Below, in pieces: positions 54,983 to 61,941 of a stretch of 64,000 nt of DNA. The DNA lies in assembly GCA_019248085.1 (NCBI GenBank), contig JAEHHF010000001.1, positions 6,041-70,040 on the forward strand. The letters run 5' to 3'. The notes below the pieces were generated by a model that was not told the DNA's origin, searched no databases, and saw nothing but the letters and a program-made list of their open reading frames with translations. The stretch's first letter is position 1, and each line of letters starts with the position of its first letter. The position numbers were made by a program, and so were the translations under genes. The DNA is from Candidatus Dojkabacteria bacterium S2_J21 (GTDB lineage Bacteria > Patescibacteria > Dojkabacteria > SC72).

Positions 54983-56521
54983 TTAGTGAATTTCAAGTTC
55001 TGTAATAGAGAGTTTGCTTTCCTCATCTTTAGTGAAAGTGAGTAGGGAGCTCTTGGAATCTCGAATCAAGAAAGATATTAGATTTCCAGGTCTTGCAATA
55101 TATGCTTTGTTATCACCATCCATCTCTGATATATAGATCATCCCATCTTGCAGATATGAGATATTCATTGAATCTGTGAGCCAGCCAATATCTGTGGTTT
55201 TTGATATCTCGGCAATATTCTTAATAGCTTTTGACCCGATAGTCGTTGTGTGATCACCCTCAGTTTTGTTAAATGTAAATATACCAATCTGGTTATCATC
55301 TTGGAATATTAACTTCTCGAAGTCGGTGTTGAAGGCAATGAGTTTTGCAGGATATGCGGAGATCATTATGAACTTTTGTGTTTGTATGTTGAACCAATAT
55401 GTTGCTAAGCTTGTCTTAATATATACTCCTTGTGATTTTTGGTTGACATTTATATCTTGAATCTCTCCTGCAGAGAGGGTACTCTCGGGGGATGAAGAGA
55501 ATTCCAAGAATGAGAAACCATTCTCTCGATACTGTTTTATATATTCGTCTGATTTGTAGAAGTAGAAGTTGTCTATGAGATATTTGGTATTGTCGCCACT
55601 TAGTTCTACCTGTTTGAGCTGGTATGAATATATACCTTCAAGTTGTTCCTTGGATTGTTCTACGACATAGAAGAACCCTTGATCGTCAGTTGTCCAGACA
55701 TATTTTTGAGAACTTAGTTTCGGAAGCAATGTTGTGGTCTGGTTTAGTTTTGTATCATAGGAATATATTCCTGCCGTGGAGTCTAGCATGAGATAGTTAT
55801 TATCCTCTGACCAGGTAATGTTGTATGTTTTGGAGGCGTCGATATTGAGAACTTTGAGATTCGTTAATTGGGATAGTATCTGGGTATTTAGGAGATAGTA
55901 CTGGCTTGTAGTTTCCGTGGCGATTGTGAGTAATGCTTGAAGTCCATTAGGAGATGGCAAAATTTCAATATTATTATTGTCCAATTTCAATATCTCAGAA
56001 GGATTGGTTGTGAAGTCCCACAAAGCAGGGTTCAATGAATATTCCCAGAGGGTATACCCACTAACTTCTTTTGTTAGAAAGAGTAGGTGGTCATTATTCT
56101 CATTAAGCCAATACTTCTCTATAGTCCCTGGTGATGTCCAGAGTGTCGTATACCTAGGTTCTTGTTTGATTAACCATGGGAATATGGGGGTAGATTTACC
56201 TTCCACTATCTCAATGTCCTTTTCCCAGTTGTAATAGCCATCTTTCTTGACGGTGATACGGTATGTACCAATTGGAACACTGGTGCTTTTAGGTGTTCTT
56301 CCTATTAATTCTTCATCAACATATACTTCTGCGTTGGCAGGGGAGCTTTCAACATTAATAACTCCGGTTTGGGTTAATTCTCGTTTGAAAATATCGAACC
56401 TATACCCATTGGCATAGAAATAGATAACAGTGGCTACTAAAAAGAGGAGGAGGGTATATAATATGGGGAAGAGGATAGAACCAATATGTAATTTAACTTT
56501 GGTCTTGGGAGACGTTTTCAT
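54983..56521 (-). CDS. Membrane-anchored PEGA-domain protein with beta-propeller-like region
   Basis: The 512-residue protein has an N-terminal membrane helix (about 15-36) and a PEGA domain (about 52-110; GVINVESSPANAEVYVDEEL, then GRTPKSTSVPIGTYRITVKK), a small beta fold often found on bacterial surfaces. About 390 residues of repeated four-strand units follow (YTLWEYSL, YNITWSEDNNYLMLDS, YVWTTDDQGFFYV, IGWLTDSMNISYL), reading like a TolB/WD-type beta-propeller. PEGA plus propeller proteins are common in candidate phyla; their function is not settled, with surface binding most likely. A leaderless promoter drives it, divergent to trpS. Confidence 0.88.
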   Translation of the reverse strand: MKTSPKTKVKLHIGSILFPILYTLLLFLVATVIYFYANGYRFDIFKRELTQTGVINVESSPANAEVYVDEELIGRTPKSTSVPIGTYRITVKKDGYYNWEKDIEIVEGKSTPIFPWLIKQEPRYTTLWTSPGTIEKYWLNENNDHLLFLTKEVSGYTLWEYSLNPALWDFTTNPSEILKLDNNNIEILPSPNGLQALLTIATETTSQYYLLNTQILSQLTNLKVLNIDASKTYNITWSEDNNYLMLDSTAGIYSYDTKLNQTTTLLPKLSSQKYVWTTDDQGFFYVVEQSKEQLEGIYSYQLKQVELSGDNTKYLIDNFYFYKSDEYIKQYRENGFSFLEFSSSPESTLSAGEIQDINVNQKSQGVYIKTSLATYWFNIQTQKFIMISAYPAKLIAFNTDFEKLIFQDDNQIGIFTFNKTEGDHTTTIGSKAIKNIAEISKTTDIGWLTDSMNISYLQDGMIYISEMDGDNKAYIARPGNLISFLIRDSKSSLLTFTKDEESKLSITELEIH

Positions 56522-56527
56522 TCGAAG

Positions 56528-56536
56528 AGTATAGCA
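56528..56536 (-). promoter_or_regulatory. Extended -10 box of the leaderless PEGA gene
   Basis: TGCTATACT on the minus strand ends 6 nt before the ATG at 56521. Confidence 0.6.
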
Positions 56537-56552
56537 TAATGGGTACTAAGTT

Positions 56553-56561
56553 TGTTAGAAT
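56553..56561 (+). promoter_or_regulatory. Extended -10 box that fixes the trpS start
   Basis: TGTTAGAAT ends 7 nt before ATG 56569. It lies downstream of the alternative ATG 56539, so that start would be outside this mRNA. Confidence 0.55.
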
Positions 56562-56568
56562 AGAGATT

Positions 56569-57570
56569 ATGGAAGCAAAGAAAAGAATTCTAACGGGGGA
56601 CAGACCTACAGGTCAGTTGCACATAGGCCACTATTTCGGGTCTTTACAAAGCAGGGTGAAATTACAAGATGAATATGAGGAGTATATAGAGATTGCAAAT
56701 ATACAGGCTTTGACAGACAATTTTGATAATCCAGGTAAAGTAAGAGAGAATATTGAAGAACTTCTTTGTGATTACTATGCTTGTGGAATTGATTTCGACA
56801 AGGCAACAATATTCATACAGAGTGAGGTTCCAGCAATCCACGAGATTTTTGTTTACCTTGCTAACTTTGCGACGGTTCAACAGATACAACATAATCCAAC
56901 CATAAAGACAGAGATGGCTCAGAAGGGTATGGAGGTTTCTACTCCTTTGGGTTTTTTCATTTACCCTATACACCAAGCTGCAGATATTCTTTGTGTTAAC
57001 GCAGATTTGGTACCAGTTGGTAAGGATCAGGCTCCTATGATTGAAGATACAAGAGTATTGGCTAGAAAGTTTAACAGTACATATAAAACAGATATTTTAC
57101 ATCAACCTCAAGCTTTGTTCGGTGTTGAGGCAAACATTCCTGGTATTGATGGCAATGCAAAAATGGGTAAGAGTTTGAACAATGGAATATATCTTGCAGA
57201 TAGTGAGGAAGAATTAAGAAAGAAAGTATTTAAGATATATACAGACCCTGGAAGGGTACATGCTACAGATCCAGGCAAGATTGAGGGGAATGTTGCATTT
57301 ACATATTTAGATCTATTCTCTAAGGATGCGAATGAAGTTGAGACTATGAAAGAGAGATATCGAAAGGGGACAATAAAGGATGTTGAAGTTAAAGAAAGGT
57401 TGTTTGAAGTTATGAATGAGTTCCTTACTCCGATTAGAGAGAAAAGGAAAGAAGCAGAATGTATGAAAGCAGAACTAATGCAGAAGGCTTTGGAAGGGAG
57501 TAAGAAGGTTTCTGGTATTGCAAGAGGTGTTGCAGATCAGATGAAGAAAGCGATGCAGTTAGAGTTTTAA
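56569..57570 (+). CDS. trpS: Tryptophanyl-tRNA synthetase
   Basis: The protein is 333 residues from ATG 56569; an upstream ATG (56539) would add ten residues but precedes the -10 box. This is a class Ic synthetase with RPTGQLHIGHYFGS (HIGH form), the GKDQAPMIEDTR motif that contacts the adenylate, the KMSKS-like NAKMGKSLNNGI and a C-terminal helical domain. Length is normal. It charges tRNA-Trp. mreB follows 37 nt later. Confidence 0.95.
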   Translation: MEAKKRILTGDRPTGQLHIGHYFGSLQSRVKLQDEYEEYIEIANIQALTDNFDNPGKVRENIEELLCDYYACGIDFDKATIFIQSEVPAIHEIFVYLANFATVQQIQHNPTIKTEMAQKGMEVSTPLGFFIYPIHQAADILCVNADLVPVGKDQAPMIEDTRVLARKFNSTYKTDILHQPQALFGVEANIPGIDGNAKMGKSLNNGIYLADSEEELRKKVFKIYTDPGRVHATDPGKIEGNVAFTYLDLFSKDANEVETMKERYRKGTIKDVEVKERLFEVMNEFLTPIREKRKEAECMKAELMQKALEGSKKVSGIARGVADQMKKAMQLEF

Positions 57571-57607
57571 GTGATAATAGATAACTTGTAGTATTTAGTC
57601 TAATCAT

Positions 57608-58627
57608 ATGTTTTTAAAGAAATTAGGTATAGACCTAGGTACAGCAAACTCAGTGGTGTTTGTACAAGGTGAAGGTATTGTTTTTGTAGAACCTACAGTG
57701 GTGGCTATAGATGTTAACAACTTCACCGTTATAGCTGTTGGTACCGAAGCTAAAGAGATGATTGGTAAAACTCCTGAGAATATTGTTGCCAAAAGACCTC
57801 TACGAAATGGTGTCATAGCTGATTCTAGAGTTACGGAGGCTTTACTTAGATATTTTTTTGACAAAGCTTTGGGTAAAGCAAGATTTTTCAAACCAGATGT
57901 AGTAATTAGTGTCCCTGCTGGTATTACATCAGTAGAGGAAAGAGCAGTACTTAAGGCTGCGAATGCAGTTGGTGCTAGAAATGTCACATTACTTCCCGAA
58001 CCATTGTTGGCTGCACTAGGAGCAGAGATGCCGATAAATACATCTTCTGGAAATATGATTATAAATATGGGTGGTGGAACTACTGAGGTTGCAGTTATCT
58101 CTCTTGATGGAGTAGTGGAATTTGAATCTCTTAGAGTAGCAGGAGACGCAATTAATGAAGCAATCATCTCATATATGCGTAAAAAGAAGGGCCTTTTAAT
58201 TGGAGAACAGACTGCAGAGAAGATAAAGATAAAGATAGGGTCAGCACTAGAGGTCAAAGATCCAAGACAGATGGAAGTTAGGGGTCGAGATGTTGGAGGT
58301 GGTATGCCAAAATCAATCGTTGTTGATTCCAATGATATTGCTAAGGCTGTTGAATGGCCTTTAAGGAACATTATAAAGAGTATTCAAGCGGTATTAGAGA
58401 AAACACCCCCGGAACTATCGGCCGACATTATAGACCGTGGCATGGTCATGAGTGGTGGTACCTCCTTACTTAGAAATTTAGACAAGCTTTTCTCTCGTGC
58501 TACAGGAGTGCCTTCCCATGTCGCAGATGATCCACTTTTTTGTGTTGCAAAAGGTACGGGTATAGCCCTTGACCTAATAGAAACAGGTACTAGAAAATTC
58601 GCTTTTAACAGAGATTTCAGAAGATAG
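57608..58627 (+). CDS. mreB: Rod-shape protein MreB (bacterial actin)
   Basis: The 339-residue actin-fold protein begins with LGIDLGTANSVVFVQGEG (phosphate 1), then the connect motif, INMGGGTTEVAVISLDG (phosphate 2) and MVMSGGTSLLRNLDKLF (adenosine site). It forms membrane-associated filaments that guide peptidoglycan synthesis and set cell shape. No mreC or mreD follows, unlike the usual cluster; instead a DUF1704 peptidase gene comes next. An isolated mreB is not rare in reduced genomes. Confidence 0.95.
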   Translation: MFLKKLGIDLGTANSVVFVQGEGIVFVEPTVVAIDVNNFTVIAVGTEAKEMIGKTPENIVAKRPLRNGVIADSRVTEALLRYFFDKALGKARFFKPDVVISVPAGITSVEERAVLKAANAVGARNVTLLPEPLLAALGAEMPINTSSGNMIINMGGGTTEVAVISLDGVVEFESLRVAGDAINEAIISYMRKKKGLLIGEQTAEKIKIKIGSALEVKDPRQMEVRGRDVGGGMPKSIVVDSNDIAKAVEWPLRNIIKSIQAVLEKTPPELSADIIDRGMVMSGGTSLLRNLDKLFSRATGVPSHVADDPLFCVAKGTGIALDLIETGTRKFAFNRDFRR

Positions 58628-58647
58628 TTTTAATCTTCTCTAACATA

Positions 58648-58653
58648 TATAAT
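58648..58653 (+). promoter_or_regulatory. -10 box of a leaderless DUF1704 gene
   Basis: TATAAT ends 7 nt before ATG 58661. Confidence 0.5.
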
Positions 58654-58660
58654 ATATCCC

Positions 58661-59821
58661 ATGGAAATATTCAGTAGAAAAAGGAAGACTTTGAAGTTGG
58701 ACGAAGTCACTAAATTACTTAGTGAATTAAGAATACCAACAGCATTAGTATTTACACCTACCAATTTAGAAACAGAAAAGAAGAAATTCTTTGAAAGTGA
58801 GACTTACAACCCTGTATTTGAGTATAGAATTGTAAAAAACAATAATAAGGAGATATTAAAGAAACTCGCTTACGTTAAGGAGATTGTGGATGTTGATCCT
58901 CGTATCTCTGATTTCTACCTTCAGTTGATTGATTCAAAAAGAGAAGCGAGTGACCTAATGCATGCTGTTGGAGACAACGAAAGTATTACAGATATCTCTG
59001 TGCATAGGTATGGTAAACCGAGTGACAAGTTGTTTAGAAATGCAGCTCGGGTACTTAGAGGTAAGATGGATAGCTACAATGTAGTGAAGGATGATGGAGC
59101 GAAAAAAGGTGATGTTCTCTACTATGATGACATTGTTAAGGTTTTCAATATTGTATTCCAGGAGTTAGGTTTAGAGGGTTGGTCTGTTAACAAGTCTATA
59201 AATATATCAAAGAATGGTGTAAAGGTTGGTGTTAAGAGGAAGGAGATATTGGTAGATGAAAATATTGAAAGAACCAAATTCAAACTGAGAAAGACATTGA
59301 TACATGAGGTTGGTACCCATGCTTTGAGAGCATACAATGGTCTTAAATGTGGTTTTGATGCTTTTAGTAACGCTAATCTTCCCGAGTATCTTGATGTTGA
59401 GGAGGGTTTAGCTACATGGAATGAGAGTAATATGGGTCTTCTTACAGACAAGTGGTTGAAGAACAAGGCTGCTCTTACATGGGCTATATATCTTGGTGAG
59501 GATCTTTCCTTTAGGGAGCTTTACAATGTTCTTTTAGCTGTTTTACCTAAATATTCTGCATTTGATGTTACATATCGTGTTAAGAGAGGTTTAGGTGATA
59601 CTCATGATAGGGGTATATATTCCAAAGATATTGCATATTTCAGAGGTTTTAGAAAAGTTAAAAAGAAATTGGAAGAGAATCCTAGGTTGTATAATCAATT
59701 GTATGCAGGAAAGATTACATTTAAACAGTGTGAATGGGTAGAGGATGGGTTGATACCTATGCCAAATAATGTACCAAACAAAGAAAAATGGTTAGAGATA
59801 TTTGAGAAGGCGGGGATATAG
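58661..59821 (+). CDS. DUF1704/MATCAP-like zinc metallopeptidase
   Basis: The 386-residue protein carries the gluzincin-type signature LIHEVGTHALRAYNG (His-Glu-x-x-x-His) with a downstream EYLDVEEGLATWNE, the EEGLA/QEGLA motif that gives the family its name and supplies the third ligand. The family (DUF1704) includes human tyrosine carboxypeptidases acting on tubulin; bacterial members have no agreed substrate. There is no signal peptide, so it acts in the cytoplasm. It sits directly after mreB, which makes a cytoskeletal substrate tempting, but that is speculation. A long palindrome cluster follows. Confidence 0.88.
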   Translation: MEIFSRKRKTLKLDEVTKLLSELRIPTALVFTPTNLETEKKKFFESETYNPVFEYRIVKNNNKEILKKLAYVKEIVDVDPRISDFYLQLIDSKREASDLMHAVGDNESITDISVHRYGKPSDKLFRNAARVLRGKMDSYNVVKDDGAKKGDVLYYDDIVKVFNIVFQELGLEGWSVNKSINISKNGVKVGVKRKEILVDENIERTKFKLRKTLIHEVGTHALRAYNGLKCGFDAFSNANLPEYLDVEEGLATWNESNMGLLTDKWLKNKAALTWAIYLGEDLSFRELYNVLLAVLPKYSAFDVTYRVKRGLGDTHDRGIYSKDIAYFRGFRKVKKKLEENPRLYNQLYAGKITFKQCEWVEDGLIPMPNNVPNKEKWLEIFEKAGI

Positions 59822-59846
59822 GCCTCTCGGTTTTCTTTTTGATATT

Positions 59847-60097
59847 TACAAAATGCATATATCTGTTAAGATTAAAGACATAAGATTATACATGTAATTA
59901 TTAGAGCTTATAATCTTATGTCTTTAATCTTAACAGATATAAGATTATAAGCTCTAATAATCTTATGTCTTTAATCTTAACAGATATAAGATTATTAGAG
60001 CTTATAATCTTATGTCTTTAATCTTAACAGATATATGCATTTTGTATATATCTGTTAAGATTAAAGACATAAGATTATAAGCTCTAATAATTACATG
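59847..60097 (+). repeat. Cluster of long perfect inverted repeats (five copies of a ~33-bp core)
   Basis: The core (reading ATCTGTTAAGATTAAAGACA) occurs forward at 59858-59890 and 60047-60079 and reversed at 59909-59941, 59956-59988 and 60003-60035. Two long perfect inverted repeats result: 59847-59890 (44 nt) with 60003-60046, and 59891-59941 (51 nt) with 60047-60097. Between cores lies a 16-nt spacer (AGAGCTTATAA type) that itself flips orientation. The last repeat runs through the ATG of the next gene (60095). The pairs can form strong hairpins or cruciforms. It is not CRISPR, because spacers are not unique and orientation alternates. A recombination site, a palindromic mobile repeat or a regulatory structure are possible. 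Confidence 0.9.
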
Positions 60098-61126
60098 GAT
60101 AATCCAAATCAAGGTCAGATAGAGAATTTCAGACAAGAGACGGATCCGAGCTATGCTATTGGAGTTGAGAGCATAGAGCAGGGAGCTTTTTACGAACATT
60201 TCTATCACGAATTTACTAAAGCCGCAGGGGATTTTGTTTCTATTGAGCTTCAAGAAAATCTAAGACATGCAAGACTCTTAATTGGAGGTTGTGGAAGTAT
60301 TGGAAGCCCTGTTGCTACAACAGCTACCAGATCTGGTATGGAAGACATAGTAATGGCAGATCCGGATGTAGTAGAAGAAAGTAATCTTGCAAGGCAAGAT
60401 TATACATATGATCAAGTATCCGTAAATAAGTCAGTTGCGTTAAAAGATAACCTCAAAAAGATAAATCCATATCCTGATTTCAAAGCGGTACCTGAAGGTA
60501 TAACTGAGGAAAACGTTGAAGAATTAGTGAAGAATGCGGATATATTATTTGATGGAATAGATATCAGAGCTTCCGATATGATGTATAAATTCCATGAGTA
60601 TGCCGCTAAATACAAGAAACCTGTGATTGTAGGATATGATCTCGCAGGGACAGCAATGCTCGCTATATATCGTTATGATAAAAAAGATATGGCTCCGTTA
60701 AATGGAGATATCTCTCCTGAGACGATGGATCAGTTTAGAATGGTGAAGAGTGCGTACAAAGAAGGAAGGATCTCGGAAGCGCAGTTTCTGGATTATGTAA
60801 ACCATACTTTGACAGGGGCGATTAATCCTTTCAAAGTGCCAGTAGAGCAATTTACACAATTGATAAACAAGAAAGAGGGAGAAACGAGGACCCCACAAAT
60901 GGGTACAACATCAAGACTCATTGGAGCTTTGGCAGTAGAAACGATGAAGCAGATACTTTTAGGTAACGAAGTGAAGGAAGTGATTGCAATTGATTTGCCA
61001 ACGGCAATAAGGAAATTGAATCCTAGTGTATTAAGAAAAATAGGGTTAATGTTAAAAACCTTGGATACTATTAAGGGTCGGGGTAAAGAAGTAAATGCAA
61101 TGTTAAATAATTTAAACCAAGTTTAG
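60095..61126 (+). CDS. E1/ThiF-like adenylyltransferase-fold protein
   Basis: The 343-residue protein has the ThiF/MoeB/E1 Rossmann core. The nucleotide loop is LLIGGCGSIGSPVATTA (about 62-78), followed by the acidic strand MADPDVVEESNLARQDY with the E1 Arg-Gln pair. A crossover region follows with DILFDGIDIR and KKPVIVGYDL. No CxxC zinc site is seen, and no conserved catalytic cysteine stands out, so it may adenylate a substrate without forming a thioester. The family activates C-termini of small proteins or peptides, or modifies amino acids. An acyltransferase-like gene starts 1 nt after its stop. Its ATG lies in the last arm of the palindrome cluster. Confidence 0.87.
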   Translation: MDNPNQGQIENFRQETDPSYAIGVESIEQGAFYEHFYHEFTKAAGDFVSIELQENLRHARLLIGGCGSIGSPVATTATRSGMEDIVMADPDVVEESNLARQDYTYDQVSVNKSVALKDNLKKINPYPDFKAVPEGITEENVEELVKNADILFDGIDIRASDMMYKFHEYAAKYKKPVIVGYDLAGTAMLAIYRYDKKDMAPLNGDISPETMDQFRMVKSAYKEGRISEAQFLDYVNHTLTGAINPFKVPVEQFTQLINKKEGETRTPQMGTTSRLIGALAVETMKQILLGNEVKEVIAIDLPTAIRKLNPSVLRKIGLMLKTLDTIKGRGKEVNAMLNNLNQV

Positions 61127-61129
61127 AAT
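61124..61129 (+). promoter_or_regulatory. Possible internal -10 box
   Basis: TAGAAT spans the stop of the ThiF-like gene and ends 4 nt before ATG 61134, a possible leaderless start for the acyltransferase gene. Confidence 0.3.
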
Positions 61130-61907
61130 GTTTATGGATACAGATAATACAAGTTCTCAAACGTTAGCCCAAGATACATCTGCAGAAACTGAAACAAAGT
61201 GTTGTGAGGCTGTTACAATTGAGGATCAGATAGGAAGACTAGAGGTCGTGACTGAAAGATATAATATAGAAGGATACCTAGCAGATATCTCTACAGTAGA
61301 AGTAAATGATGTTCCTACAGAAGAGCTTCTGGCTAAGGGAGGGTTGGAGATTCTGAGAAGCAGGTTAACACCAGAGCAAGATAAAGAATTTTTGCAAGAG
61401 GGGATTCTAGTTGAACATAATGGAAGATCCTTGTATATAGATAAATATCATTTCAACTCTGTCCCTTTTGTAGTGAAGCAAGGAGATGCATATGTTGGTT
61501 CGGCACGTCTCATTATTAAGAACGGATATGGACTTCCAACTACAAGTGATCCAAGAATCGAGATTAGTAATATGTGGAAAGAAACGGTGCAGGATTGTAC
61601 TGCAGAATTCTCGCAGTTTGCAGTTAGAAAGGGTGCCCCTATGGATACTTCTGTCAAATTGTTGAGAGCAGCGTATGATTATAGTCGAGACAATAATCTC
61701 GTAGGGTGGTTAGCTACTACAGATAATAAGGTTGTTAGACTATTAAACAGCAGTTTCTTTCAATTTGATCTCCCCAATATTGGTCCTTCAGTTGATTATC
61801 TTGGATCCTTATCAACTCCTGTATATATAGACTTCGAGAAGGCCCTATCGAATGCAGAGAAATATGAGAGTAGCCGAAAAATTGCAGCTTTCATTCGAGG
61901 AGAATAG
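61128..61907 (+). CDS. GNAT-fold N-acyltransferase, autoinducer-synthase/FeeM-like
   Basis: The protein is 259 residues (257 from ATG 61134). After an acidic Ser/Thr-rich N-terminus with a Cys-Cys pair (about 26-27), the body follows the GNAT acyltransferase layout used by LuxI-type and N-acyl amino acid synthases. It has YIDKYHFNSVPFV, the beta strand YVGSARLIIKNGYGLP (as GSxRL in LuxI), CTAEFSQFAVRKG (as ExSRFAV) and a helix LLRAAYDYSRDNNLVGWLATTD. These proteins transfer an acyl chain from acyl-ACP/CoA to an amino group. The acyl donor and acceptor cannot be predicted. It is tightly linked to the ThiF-like gene and followed 34 nt later by a histidine kinase. Confidence 0.7.
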   Translation: MFMDTDNTSSQTLAQDTSAETETKCCEAVTIEDQIGRLEVVTERYNIEGYLADISTVEVNDVPTEELLAKGGLEILRSRLTPEQDKEFLQEGILVEHNGRSLYIDKYHFNSVPFVVKQGDAYVGSARLIIKNGYGLPTTSDPRIEISNMWKETVQDCTAEFSQFAVRKGAPMDTSVKLLRAAYDYSRDNNLVGWLATTDNKVVRLLNSSFFQFDLPNIGPSVDYLGSLSTPVYIDFEKALSNAEKYESSRKIAAFIRGE

Positions 61908-61941
61908 AGTTCTTCAAGGATTTATACTAATATAGAGAATA

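Noticed and set aside
59847..60097. CRISPR array
   Set aside because: Repeat orientation alternates, spacers are the same 16-nt sequence flipped, and no cas genes are nearby.
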